A stretch of 64,000 nt of DNA from Epinephelus fuscoguttatus (taxonomy: Eukaryota; Chordata; Actinopteri; Perciformes; Serranidae). How positions within the stretch are numbered: the first letter of the stretch is position 1; every line of letters starts with the position of its first letter. Positions 12,500 through 45,880 of this stretch are shown one piece after another. Both the position numbers and the translations under genes were made by a program. The notes below the pieces were generated by a model. That model was given only the letters and a program-made list of their open reading frames with translations, made no database searches and had not been told where the DNA came from. The stretch lies in contig NC_064770.1 in assembly GCF_011397635.1 (NCBI RefSeq), positions 37,162,598-37,226,597 of the forward strand, given 5' to 3'.

Positions 12500-12800
12500 A
12501 TTTAACTGTCTTTTTTGTCAAAACTAGTCAAGCTCTTCTGGGTTTCAGTCCACATTTCTGATGTTGCAAATCTTTCAACCCACCACTGAACCTAACACTG
12601 TCCTTTTACTTTATACTTACACTGATCTGTTGGCAAAATGTAGGTTAAGCTTACTCAGTCTAATAACCATATTCCAACATACGTTTGCATGGGATGACGT
12701 TTTGTACTGCTTACCTTTATACTTACCTGCATGCTTGAATAAGAAAACGTTGATTTTTTCTCAAAAAATCAGTCTTGAATTTGGTTAAAAATTATCTTGA
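12500..12800 (+). repeat. Diverged copy of the 3530-3815 repeat
   Basis: It holds the same ordered blocks as the copy at 3530 ('gtcaagctct', 'accactgaacct', 'aaaatgtag', 'taaccatatt', 'aatttggttaaaa'). Identity looks moderate, with several indels. No coding capacity. Confidence 0.6.
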
Positions 12801-13750
12801 AAAGGTCACACCGATCCAGGCATCATACAGATGTCTTTTTAAGTAAGCAACACATGCGGCCCCTGAACTTGAACAATGTTTTTAAAGATGTGATGTTTTA
12901 AATCATTTTATATTAAAGTTACATTTCTAACTACGTGTTTCTTACATTCTTAAACAGATTTTAATGACAATGAATTTAAAAATTAATGAAATTATAACCG
13001 AAAATATAAAAACTATTTCAATTGAATTTCAGTTCAAAATGTCTCTCAGACTGTTACATGCTTTATTTGTTTTGTATTGTTTGATGGAGCTATGTTCTTT
13101 GTATTTTATGGTTAATATTTGTCAGACGTGACTCTGACTGACCCCCCTCTGCATTTAACAAGAGTCAAAGCCGCTACAATCGTTAGCACTGCTTACCTTT
13201 GTCATCTTTAATGTTACAACCTAAATAACTACTGCACCTTCTGATGCTGTGCAAATATTATCATAACCCACCCAACAAGAACAAAGTATTCAGATTCTCT
13301 ACTCTCCCTTTAACCTCACTGAAACACCTTTGTCACCACATAGCTTATACTAACTAATAGAAAATTAGACATTCCCTTGTCATGTCTAATTGAACAAAGG
13401 GAGCAAGCACTACTAATGATCCTGATCTGCCGCCATGGAGTTACTAGTTCTCCTGCATTCCTACACAACCATACATGTGGAAACAGTGAGTGCTTTATAA
13501 TGCCCTGCCTCGTCCTGTGCTGCATGGAGCTGATAACAGAGCAGCAGCTGTTTCAGGTCCAGAGACCGTTTCTGCAAGGGAAATAAAACACTCCGAAACT
13601 GCAGATAAACTCATTGAAGAATTTTTTAAAGTGTGATATCAAGAAAATAAAGAGCCTCTTTCAGGGTTCATCAGTTGTTTTCTGATCGTGCATTTAAAAT
13701 TTGAACACAAAAGTGTTTGACTGAACACACTGAAGGACAAGCTCCAGGAG
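12801..13750. other. Intergenic DNA upstream of evpl, nothing recognised
   Basis: AT-rich, with only short open frames and no recognisable domain. Confidence 0.4.
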
Positions 13751-14005
13751 CATTAAGTCAGACTGTGAAGCCACAGGAGCGTGGAACAGGTCCGCCCGGT
13801 CTGCTCCTCTGCTGCTTTTACTGACGACACACCTGCTGGCCTGGGAGGAGCTGAGACAGGTGAACGCTCCTTAACTGAGAGGAGACACGCCACAAGAGAC
13901 AAGTCGGAGTGAGAGGAAAGAGGAGAGGAGAGGAGAGGAGTGAGGAGTTGGAAGAAACACACTCGGACTCAAATTACAAGAAACAGGCCCGGACAGTCTG
14001 CCAAG
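13751..14005 (+). promoter_or_regulatory. evpl: Probable evpl promoter and 5' UTR
   Basis: The sequence becomes GC- and purine-rich directly upstream of the start codon. It has two CACCTG/CAGGTG E-boxes (near 13829 and 13857) and a gagga-repeat tract at about 13918-13945. The start context is ccaagATGt at 14006. No TATA box was identified. The transcription start is not resolved. Confidence 0.45.
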
Positions 14006-34299
<20,294 letters not shown>

Positions 34300-35175
34300 T
34301 CTAGATGTGAAGTTTAGGATGTTTTACTTGCTGCAGCAACTGGTGCTGGAGGGTGTGTGATAACGCTAAGTGATCCATAGGGCTGACCCGAATCCTTTAA
34401 AGCCTTGAAGCTGCAATCGTCCATGGTAACTGACGTCCAAATCCTTATTTTAATGCTTAGTTTTTTGTTTTGTTTTTTTCATCTGTAAACTGGTGGAAGA
34501 AGCCGAAATGAGTGGCAAGTATCAGACACAGATGAGGCCAGTGTGCTCAACGTTGTCATTGACCCCCGTTTCAACCAATTAAATTGTGACGCAGAAAAGG
34601 ATCAGGTGAGACGAATTGCGGACAGGTATGTGTGGCTGGCAGCTGTAGTGAATTGCTTGCGTTGCGTCTTGTGATGCTGTGTGACCCGCGGAGTTATTAA
34701 TAACTTTCAGAAACATTGTGTGCAATAGTCCACCTTCTCTTTCCTCTCTGCATCATTCTTCCTCACACATACAGCAGCACCAAGTCCTGCTAAAGTCGCG
34801 TTAGGTTCGGGTGGTTGATTAGTGTATATGAGTATGATTGATTACTATTACCCCTCCCCCTCGCCCAAGTTCCCATCAAGTCAGTTCGAAGCTTTGAATA
34901 TTTGCGAATAATCAGTGCAGCTTCAAAGCCCCAAAAATGATATTTGGGACAGCCCTACTGATTTATGTAAAGATAAAAATGAAATGTTCGTACACTTTTT
35001 GAAAACACTGTGGGGGAAAAAAACACTCTTGGTGAAACTGTACATGTGGATCTGCTTTTTTTCAGTGCTATTTTTGGGTCTGCTGTAAAAATAAGGAACA
35101 TGTTTGTTTTATATGCTAAATTGTTTTTCAGTGCTCTCAAGCAAAATCCTCATTAAACTCTACAAGCCTCACCTT
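34300..35175 (+). other. evpl: evpl 3' UTR region
   Basis: The coding stop is at 34297-34299. Between the stop and 34377 there is no polyadenylation hexamer. Candidate ATTAAA signals lie at 34578-34583, inside the MITE described next, and at 35152-35157. Which one is used cannot be decided from sequence. Confidence 0.45.
34378..34957. mobile_element. hAT-like MITE in the evpl 3' UTR region, 580 bp
   Basis: The left end tagggctgacccgaat (34378) and the right end read inward tagggctgtcccaaat (34957) match at 14 of 16 positions. Subterminal 'gaagct' sequences ('ccttgaagctgc' and 'cgaagctttgaat' / 'gcagcttcaaag') also mirror. The flanking 8-mers gtgatcca and ctgattta match at 5 of 8 positions, consistent with an aged 8-bp duplication. 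Confidence 0.7.
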
Positions 35176-35309
35176 TTTTTCGGTCTTGTTATTTGAAATA
35201 TTATCAGTAAATTCATCACAAACGTGTGTAAACGAATCAATTTGATATATATAGTAGACGAGCTTTGGGGTGTTCACAACATGTGGAACAATGTTGACAA
35301 ATATAGATT

Positions 35310-36160
35310 TATCAGTTGGGACTTGGTGTTACAATCCCTGGAGTTTCAGCCCGCTTCATGCCAGAGCATAGGTGTGATGTGACCACAGGGCAGAGCCACC
35401 CCCTCACACATCGTCAGTTGTGCACCTCAACATCATCGGGTGTTTCAGTCTTTATCGCAAGACACTCTCTGTTGAGGGAGGCCCACCACAGGTTGATCAG
35501 GCCTGGGTGTGTGTCAGAAGGTTGGTTCCTCCGTGGTCACCTAGGGGCCCAGATGGGATCCTGTCTCTTCAGCCATAGCCAATGACTGCATCTCTCAGCT
35601 GTACTGGACAGATCCTTCACCACTTTCATCTCGGCTTACCCATGAATCCCGATTTCCTCGAGGAGCCTAGACGAAGCCACTGCAGCCTACCTCAGTCAGT
35701 CGCACCTCAGCTTTCTGGGTCCATGTCATTGGTTCGACAGCCCATTGGTTCGACATCCCATTAGTCCGACTGTCCGCGGTAATGAACGGCTCGCGACAGG
35801 CGTATGGTGCGCCGCGACCGGCTTGAGGCGGAGCAGGCTCACGGCTTATGTGTTTGTCACTTTCTTTTTCATTTTAACCCACACCATGATCTTTTCCTGA
35901 CCCTAACCAAGTGGTTTTTGTGCCTAAACCTAACCAGACCTTAACCACAGGGCATCATGATGATTTCGGAACGGACTTCGGAACAATGGGTTTAATATGG
36001 TCGAACAATGGGCTGTCGAACCAATGGGCAGTTCCCAGCTTTCTAACCTCTAGTTGCAGCTTCAGTTACAAGGTCAGCGTAGAGCAGTCTCTTGCGTTCA
36101 AATGCCTCCTCCATGGCATCCTCCCAAGAGACAAGGGGCTTCATTCTGACCTCTGCTTTT
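35310..36160 (-). pseudogene. Decayed retroelement coding fragment, minus strand
   Basis: Reading the minus strand gives degenerate coding sequence with stops: MEEAFERKRLLYADLV, then across a later insertion VRLTEVGCSGFV, then STAERCSHWLWLKRQDP. The 'E-V-G-C-x-G-F-V ... A-E-x-x-S-x-W-x-W-L-x-R' pattern is one I associate with the C-terminal part of fish non-LTR retroelement polyproteins; this is from memory and not searched. In-frame stops and the inserted MITE show it is dead. The exact clade is not assigned. Confidence 0.5.
35717..36036. mobile_element. 320-bp hAT-type MITE with perfect 8-bp target duplication
   Basis: AGCTTTCT at 35709-35716 is repeated exactly at 36037-36044. The element begins gggtccatgtcattggttcg and, read inward from the right, begins gggaactgcccattggttcg; both continue acagccca. 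A second 'cattggttcgaca' lies just inside. The 8-bp duplication fits the hAT superfamily. Removing the insert plus one duplication rejoins the reading frame of the host retroelement fragment. Confidence 0.88.
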
Positions 36161-38450
36161 TAGCCCTCTAACAGCAGTTGTACTGTGTTAGTGCTCATTA
36201 GCAAGTGTTACCATGCTAACGTGTTAAACTAAAATGTTGAAACTGCTGTTAGCATGTTAGCCTCACAGAGCTGCTAGCATGTCATCTTGCCATTAATATT
36301 TTCAGAAACAACTTGCTCTGTGCATCAGACAGCGAATCATCTTCTGTCTCTAACAGCTGTAATGCAATATATTAATATACAATGCTCGTAAACCCTGGCA
36401 AGTCATATGCTTGGAAATGATGGATTAAGGATACAGATTAAATATGACTCAAGCATGTAGTGTATTAAGGTTAACAGGGTCAGACTCAGGTCTACATGGA
36501 TGAGACACGTATCTGATAGAAGACTGCCTAGGCATGTGGAACACAAGAATACTTAGCGCCTCAGACTGCAGCACTGTACCCTGTCAGCAGGCATCTGTAT
36601 ATGAACACTGTAATAATGGGTTGGCTTTTTTTGTGTCTCACAAAAAAAAATATTAACGAAGGGCTGATATCCCTTCTTCCTCTCAGGGGTTAAAAGGTGA
36701 CGGTAGGAAAATTGTCTGAAAGATCCTGTTCAACTGAACAGTGGAGGTTCCAGTAAATGGTATTGATGTGGGAATACGCAGCCTCTCCGCTGGGACGTCT
36801 GCCTGCCAGATTACCCGGTGACTGAAAGGACTTTGTGGGATTACTGCACATGAGCCTGTCTGGAGGCTGAAGTGGCCCCACTCTACGTCTAGAGGGGGAG
36901 TGAAGGATGTTCCCTGGTGTCATCTCACTTCAAGTACATGTTGCTATAATGACAAAACCAGCTTGCAGTGTAGCGTGGCCTCATATTAATGTCCTGTCCT
37001 TCCAGCAAATTGTACCACCTGTAGGCTGGAAATAAATTCTGGATTCTGTGGTGTTTTTCTCCAGTGTCTATCAATGGCACAGTGACCTAAGTGCATGTGT
37101 GACGTCAGCTTTCCGAAAATAAAAAGCCTGCTTAATAGCCCAGAATACAACAGCATCACATACAGTATGTTAAAACACAAATGGCACATTTGCACTGAGT
37201 GATGGTAATTGGCAGCTCTTTTCTGTTTTTCCTGCATCATTATTGTCATAATACCAGACTGCAGTGCTAATGGTTTAAACCTGACAATGAGCATTTGCAC
37301 ATTTGTCTCCTATTCACTCTATAAATGAGGATGACGACGCCTCCTGTACGCCTGCCTTACAATCATGCTAACAGCCTATCAACTAGTATTTAAAGCACTC
37401 TTCTTCAGTGTGTTTTCCCTTTTCTATGACAGGAACAGTGACAATATTCAGAAAAAAAAAACTATGTTGCCAGATCAGACAAGCACATTATTACTGCCAT
37501 TGGAAACTGATTGTCAAAACACACATAATCAAAAGAATAAAAAGTATGAGCCATAAGAATCTTCATCATGCATTGACAAACTCCCAATGGTCCTATACTA
37601 AAATGCATTTACTCAAATTGTCTTGTCTCGTGATTGCTGAAGGAAATAAACTCCAGTGAAGGTCAGACTTCCCCGACAGCCAACTGTGCAAGATGCCAGC
37701 TGGCAGCATCAGCTTGAAACCAATGATGCTAAGAGCCATTTTCATTTTGCAGATTTCTGTCTGTATCGTTGTCCTCGATCTGTAATATTAACCTCCATGA
37801 AGTTCCTTTGACCTGTGAGATTTACAATGAAAACATTGTTGATTTGTGCTTTTTATTGCATATTGGTGTTTTAATTTTTGTGTCAACTTGTGTCATGATG
37901 TACTTGGATACCAGTCTGTTGGTATCTCTAGTCAGTGATGTGCAGTGTGTAAAATCTAGTGAATCACTAGCACAGATCTAGTGCTACTAGTGTATCTTAA
38001 TGTGACTGTAGGATAGTGTTAGAATAAAGATACATTTGTCAGTTTGCCTCTGACTTCAGCTCCTGGAAAAACAATAAATGAAATGTCATTTAGCAAGCAG
38101 CATTTCTTTCTTCTTTTTTTTTTAAACTTCCGTTGCTACTTTAACAACATATTGGTTGGTTATAACATGAAAGTATTTACAAACAATTTTACAACACTCA
38201 CTATGTGCTGCTGCTAATTGGAGTTCTGGGTCATTTTTGAGGTGATGACAAGGTTTGTCCTTCAGGAGTAGCAGGAGGTGCTCACCCTGGCATGTTAGTG
38301 GATTAAATGGTGACTGTGTCATGGATTAAAGCTCCATTCAAAAGCACAAGGCCTCCCACTGGCTGGCCTGAGTAGAGTTCAGAGACAGCTGAAGATACCT
38401 ACATGAAGACAGTTACATTATACTGAAGCATCATAATAATATCCAATTAT
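36161..38450. other. Intergenic DNA, nothing recognised
   Basis: About 2.3 kb with short open frames only. The region near 36200-36280 is rich in 'gctaac/gttagc' repeats typical of fish intergenic DNA. No gene is supported. Confidence 0.4.
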
Positions 38451-38479
38451 AAATGATGGTGGTATGAGGTAAACACTAT

Positions 38480-41400
38480 AGTAAAAGAAACTCATGAAAA
38501 TGTTATTCAAAAATCATGAAAAAATGTCATAGTATAGTATGTCGTTTAAAATCATGAAAAAAATGTCATAGTATAGTATGTTGTCCAAAATCGTGAGATA
38601 AATGTCAAAGTATAATATGTCATTCAAAATCATGAAAAAACGTCACAGTATAGGATGTCGTTCAAAATCATAAAAAAATGTCATAGTATAGTATGCCGTT
38701 CAAAATCATGAAAAAAGTCATAGTATAGTATGTCGTTCAAAATTGTAAAAAAAGTCATAGCATAGTATGTCATTCAAAATCGTGAAAGAAAGTCATAGTA
38801 TAGTATGTCGTTGAAAATTGTGAAAAAACGTCATAGTATAGTATGTCGTTCAAAATCGTTAAAAAAAGTCATAGTATAGTATGTCGTTCAAAATCGTGAA
38901 AGAAAGTCATAGTATAGTATGTCGTTCAAAATTGTCAAAAAAAGTCATAGTATAGTATGTCGTTCAAAATCGTGAAAAAAAGTCATAGTATGTTGGTAAA
39001 AATCATGAAAAAACGTCATAGTTAGTATGTTGGTAAAAATCATGAAAAAAAGTCATAGTATAGTATGTCGTTCAAAATTGTCAAAAAAAGTCATAGTATA
39101 GTATGTCGTTCAAAATCATGAAAAAACGTCATAGTTAGTATGTTGGTAAAAATCATGAAAAAAAGTCATAGTATAGTATGTCGTTCAAAACCGTGAAAAA
39201 ATGTCATAGTATAGTATGTCGTTCAAAATCGTGAAAGAAAGTCATAGTATAGTATGTCGTTCAAAATCATGAAAAAACGTCATAGTTAGTATGTTGGTAA
39301 AAATCATGAAAAAAGTCATAGTATAGTATGTCGTTCAAAATTGTCAAAAAAAAGTCATAGTATAGTATGTCGTTCAAAATCATGAAAAAACGTCATAGTT
39401 AGTATGTTGGTAAAAATCATGAAAAAAAGTCATAGTATAGTATGTCGTCCAAAATTGTCAAAAAAGTCATAGTATAGTATGTCGTCCAAAATCGTGAAAA
39501 AAATGTCATAGTATAGTATGTCGTTGAAAATCGTCAAAAAAAGTCATAGTATAGTATGTCGTTCAAAATTGTCAAAAAAAGTCATAGTATAGTATGTCGT
39601 TCAAAATCATGAAAAAACGTCATAGTTAGTATGTTGGTAAAAATCATGAAAAAAAGTCATAGTATAGTATGTCGTTCAAAACCGTGAAAAAATGTCATAG
39701 TATAGTATGTCGTTCAAAATCGTGAAAGCAAGTCATAGTATAGTATGTCGTTCAAAATCATGAAAAAACGTCATAGTTAGTATGTTGGTAAAAATCATGA
39801 AAAAAGTCATAGTATAGTATGTCGTTCAAAATTGTCAAAAAAAGTCATAGTATAGTATGTCGTTCAAAATCATGAAAAAACGTCATAGTTAGTATGTTGG
39901 TAAAAATCATGAAAAAAGTCATAGTATAGTATGTCGTCCAAAATTGTCAAAAAAGTCATAGTATAGTATGTCGTCCAAAATCGTGAAAAAAATGTCATAG
40001 TATAGTATGTCGTTGAAAATCGTCAAAAAAAGTCATAGTATAGTATGTCGTTCAAAATTGTCAAAAAAAAGTCATAGTATAGTATGTCGTTCAAAATCAT
40101 GAAAAAACGTCATAGTTAGTATGTTGGTAAAAATCATGAAAAAAAGTCATAGTATAGTATGTCGTTCAAAATCGTGAAAGAAAGTCATAGTATAGTATGT
40201 CGTTCAAAATCGTGAAAGAAAGTCATAGTATAGTATGTCATTGAAAATTGTGAAAAAATGTCATAGTATAGTATGTCGTTGAAAATCGTTAAAAAAGTCA
40301 TAGTATAGTATGTCGTTCAAAATTCATGAAAAAGGTCATTGTTTAGTATGTTGTCCAAAATCATGAAAAAAGTCATAGTATAGTATGTCGTTCAAAATTC
40401 ATGAAAAAGGTCATAGTATAGTATGTCGTTCAAAATCATGAAAAAAAGTCATAGTATAGTATGTCGTTCAAAATCGTGAAAAAAAGTCATAGTTAGTATG
40501 TTGGTCAAAAATCGTGAAAGAAAGTCATAGTATAGTATGTCGTTCAAAATTGTCAAAAAAAGTCATAGTATAGTATGTCGTTCAAAATCGTTAAAAAAAG
40601 TCATAGTATAGTATGTCGTCCAAAATCGTGAAAAAAATGTCATAGTATAGTATGTCGTTCAAAATTGTGAAAAAACGTCATAGTATAGTATGTCGTTCAA
40701 AATCGTTAAAAAAAGTCATAGTATAGTATGTCGTTCAAAATCGTGAAAGAAAGTCATAGTATAGTATGTCGTTCAAAATTGTCAAAAAAAGTCATAGTAT
40801 AGTATGTCGTTCAAAATCGTGAAAAAAAGTCATAGTATGTTGGTAAAAATCATGAAAAAACGTCATAGTTAGTATGTTGGTAAAAATCATGAAAAAAAGT
40901 CATAGTATAGTATGTCGTTCAAAATTGTCAAAAAAAGTCATAGTATAGTATGTCGTTCAAAATCATGAAAAAACGTCATAGTTAGTATGTTGGTAAAAAT
41001 CATGAAAAAAAGTCATAGTATAGTATGTCGTTCAAAATTGTCAAAAAAAGTCATAGTATAGTATGTCGTTCAAAATCATGAAAAAACGTCATAGTTAGTA
41101 TGTTGGTAAAAATCATGAAAAAAAGTCATAGTATAGTATGTCGTCCAAAATTGTCAAAAAAGTCATAGTATAGTATGTCGTCCAAAATCGTGAAAAAAAT
41201 GTCATAGTATAGTATGTCGTTCAAAATCGTCAAAAAAAGTCATAGTATAGTATGTCGTTCAAAATTGTCAAAAAAAAGTCATAGTATAGTATGTCGTTCA
41301 AAATCGTCAAAAAAAGTCATAGTATAGTATGTCGTTCAAAATTGTCAAAAAAAAGTCATAGTATAGTATGTCGTTCAAAATTGTCAAAAAAAAGTCATAG

Positions 41401-42725
41401 TATAGTATGTCGTCCAAAATCGTCAAAAAAAGTCATAGTATAGTATGTCGTTCAAAATTGTCAAAAAAAAGTCATAGTATAGTATGTCGTTCAAAATCAT
41501 GAAAAAACGTCATAGTTAGTATGTTGGTAAAAATCATGAAAAAAAGTCATAGTATAGTATGTCGTCCAAAATTGTCAAAAAAGTCATAGTATAGTATGTC
41601 GTTCAAAATCGTGAAAAAACGTCATAGTTAGTATGTTGGTAAAAATCATGAAAAAAGTCATAGTATAGTATGTCGTCCAAAATTGTCAAAAAAGTCATAG
41701 TATAGTATGTCGTTCAAAATCGTGAAAGAAAGTCATAGTATAGTATGTCATTGAAAATTGTGAAAAAATGTCATAGTATAGTATGTTGTTGAAAATCGTT
41801 AAAAAAGTCATAGTATAGTATGTCGTTCAAAATTGTCAAAAAAAGTCATAGTATAGTATGTCGTCCAAAATCGTGAAAAAAATGTCATAGTATAGTATGT
41901 CGTTCAAAATTGTCAAAAAAAGTCATAGTATAGTATGTCGTTCAAAACCGTGAAAAAATGTCATAGTATAGTATGTCGTTCAAAATTGTCAAAAAAAGTC
42001 ATAGTATAGTATGTCGTTCAAAATCGTCAAAAAAAGTCATAGTATAGTATGTCGTTCAAAATTGTCAAAAAAAGTCATAGTATAGTATGTCGTTCAAAAT
42101 TGTCAAAAAAAGTCATAGTATAGTATGTCGTTCAAAATTGTCAAAAAAAGTCATAGTATAGTATGTCGTTGAAAATCGTCAAAAAAAGTCATAGTATAGT
42201 ATGTCGTTCAAAACCGTGAAAAAATGTCATAGTATAGTATGTCGTTCAAAACCGTGAAAAAAAGTCATAGTATAGTATGTCGTTGAAAATCGTCAAAAAA
42301 AGTCATAGTATAGTATGTCGTCCAAAATTGTCAAAAAAAGTCATAGTATAGTATGTCGTTGAAAATCGTCAAAAAAAGTCATAGTATAGTATGTCGTTCA
42401 AAACCGTGAAAAAAAGTCATAGTATAGTATGTCGTTGAAAATCGTCAAAAAAAGTCATAGTATAGTATGTCGTCCAAAATTGTCAAAAAAAGTCATAGTA
42501 TAGTATGTTGTTGAAAATCGTCAAAAAAAAGTCATAGTATAGTATGTCGTTCAAAACCGTGAAAAAAAGTCATAGTATAGTATGTCGTTGAAAATCGTCA
42601 AAAAAAGTCATAGTATAGTATGTCGTCCAAAATTGTCAAAAAAAGTCATAGTATAGTATGTTGTTGAAAATCGTCAAAAAAAGTCATGGTACAATATGTC
42701 GTTCAAAATCGTGAAAAAACGTCAT
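38480..42725. repeat. 4.2-kb minisatellite, unit about 36-38 bp
   Basis: The core unit is gtcatagtatagtatg then tcgttcaaaatcgtgaaaaaaa, with variants at the centre (tcg/tca/tcc; ttc/ttg; gtg/gtc/gtt) and in the A-run length. A shorter variant uses gtcatagttagtatg then ttggtaaaaatcatg. About 110 or more units run head to tail. Larger periods are visible: about 490 bp near 39180-40010, a block at 38811 repeated 1847 bp later at 40658, and about 150 bp (four units) at 42240-42680. There is no open reading frame and no spacer/repeat alternation. Confidence 0.97.
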
Positions 42726-43190
42726 AGTTTGTAAGAAAGAATTTTACCATAGCGACATTGTATTGTATGACATCAAAAACTTCAGAAAAACGTCATAGTA
42801 TAGTTTGCTATAAAAACGAACAGAAAATATCATCCTTAAATTTGTCACAAAAAATTTCCGAGGAATTTCATAACATAGTATAACATAAAAAGTATCATAC
42901 AAAAAGTCTTCCTACAGTGTCTAGTTTATCAGTGTGAGGCCCACGAGTCATTGGTGTCCCCCAAAAACATTTTATGACTCCTAAACGTGACATGATTTGT
43001 ATATTTCATTATCCGTGATCCATTCAAACATTAATCAATTAACCCATGTTTAATGGGTGGTTACCGCCCTGATGTGATAATGACGTATTAAAGGGAATGT
43101 GTGACTGGATGAACTTGTCAATCAGTGCATGATGTGCATTATACTTCTTCAAGACAAAATCAAAAACATTCGACATTTCATCTTAGAAAA
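42726..43190. other. Degenerate minisatellite edge and aanat1 downstream DNA
   Basis: The stretch 42726-42900 keeps isolated unit fragments (cgtcatagtatag, cataacatagtataacat) in decayed form. From about 42915 the sequence is ordinary unique DNA. Confidence 0.6.
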
Positions 43191-43203
43191 CAGTATAAAA
43201 CAT

Positions 43204-43704
43204 TTTATTGAAAGTGTGATACGTAACAGACACAAACCTTTAAAAAAAACATCACAATACAAAGTGTGGGTGAGCTGATGAGTGCATCCCCTTCTAAATC
43301 CCACGACGTTTACAGTAGCTAAAGCCCCCTAATAGAGCTGGAGGAGCTGTGGTTGAGCAGCTAAAGCTCGGCCGCTGACGTCAGTCCATTGTTGTGTGAG
43401 GCCAGAATGGTGCTAAGCAGGAGCAGCTTACTGTGCAGCCATGACTCCAAATGTGTACCACAAATGCACCACGGAATAGAGTCTAACAGAGTGAACTTAT
43501 TACATATTATACATCACATTGCAGTAAAGTACATTCTTGGTTTTATTGTACATGATAAGAGAATTTCACATCAGACTCAGTTTGGATGATGAAGTCCAAC
43601 AAACCAGAGAAAGCAGCCACTGAAAATCCTACAGAGACAACAACACTGACTTTAAATCAAAGACAACCTGTGCAGGTATCTCAGTGACACACGTCACCAT
43701 CACG
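43204..43704 (-). other. aanat1: aanat1 3' UTR with polyadenylation signal
   Basis: On the minus strand AATAAA lies at 43209-43204, about 495 bases beyond the stop codon. It is the first canonical signal found downstream of the coding region. Confidence 0.65.
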
Positions 43705-44919
<1,215 letters not shown>

Positions 44920-44997
44920 TCAGATGTCTCCTCGTCTCCCGCTGAGCAGGATCACCTCTGTGGGGCCCTGCGAGGAGAACAGGATGAGTTATGTCTG

Positions 44998-45005
44998 TAT
45001 TTATA
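44998..45005 (-). promoter_or_regulatory. aanat1: Candidate aanat1 TATA box
   Basis: The minus strand reads TATAAATA 118 bases or more upstream of the ATG at 44880. Transcription would start near 44970, giving a 5' UTR of about 90 bases. No perfect CACGTG clock E-box was seen in the 200 bases above it. Confidence 0.5.
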
Positions 45006-45419
45006 GGACAGCTTTCCAGCTCTGATCCAGCGGCTCATTTGCATTTGAATTATTTGATGTCAGTGAGTGAGTGAAGGTCAACACTGTGTGGGGCAATTTA
45101 CCGAACCCTGCAATTAACTGCGTCTGTTGATGCTGTTTGGTTTTTGTCTCTACTGACAGATAATTATTTCCTATGAACGGCCACCTCTGGTGTCTTTATA
45201 GCAGCTCTGCCACGTATGTTCAGTGGGAGGCGCACTGACCCAGGATCAACACAGCTCACAAAACTTTGCTCAGAGTGACAGTAAAATGTTCACACTGTAT
45301 TTCAAGACATCACAAGTAAAGGTTCAGTGCAGTAAATTCAAAGTACATCAGTGTCCTTCTCCTCCAGCACCGCCTCCTGATGCAAAAATGAAACCCAAAC
45401 ACCTCACACTCTGATGTTT

Positions 45420-45487
<68 letters not shown>

Positions 45488-45880
45488 ACCGGAGGATGTT
45501 GTGGTGACAGTTGTTCTGTTCTGCGGACTGAGCAGCTCTTCTCCTCTGTCTCTGTGTCACCTGCTGAACCACAGCCGTCTCTCTTCATTATGAAGTGATT
45601 ATTACTATGAGTCACATGATGAAGGATTACACAGGTTGTTTCCACAACTCGGCGCATTACCGTCTCGTTATCTCCCCTCTGACAGAGCACAGCGCGTTCA
45701 CTTCGCTGTGTTTTGGACAAAATAACCTTCGTGAATATTAGAAATATTATTAGACTTTGATTCATTTTGACAGCCGATATACCAAAAAGGAAAAATCACG
45801 ATATGGATTTAATGAAGTGAGTAAGACAGGGCCGTGATCACATATTATAACCTGGGGTTGGGGTGACGTACCACACTATC
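45006..45880. other. aanat1 upstream region with long CA microsatellite
   Basis: A (CA)n run of about 32 units lies at 45421-45484, roughly 550 bp upstream of the aanat1 start codon. No gene is supported; the 151-codon minus-strand frame is driven by the repeat. Confidence 0.6.

Noticed and set aside
36690..36923. 77-codon minus-strand frame with non-repetitive composition
   Set aside because: No recognisable family, no neighbouring exons, and length within chance expectation. It was left out, but would be the first of the small frames to search.
38480..42725. Regularly spaced short repeats that could be mistaken for a CRISPR array
   Set aside because: The units are contiguous with no unique spacers, drift in sequence and sit in a vertebrate locus with introns. 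It is a minisatellite.
45310..45765. 151-codon minus-strand frame upstream of aanat1
   Set aside because: A long Val-Cys run encoded by the CA microsatellite inflates it; no domain, no splice support.
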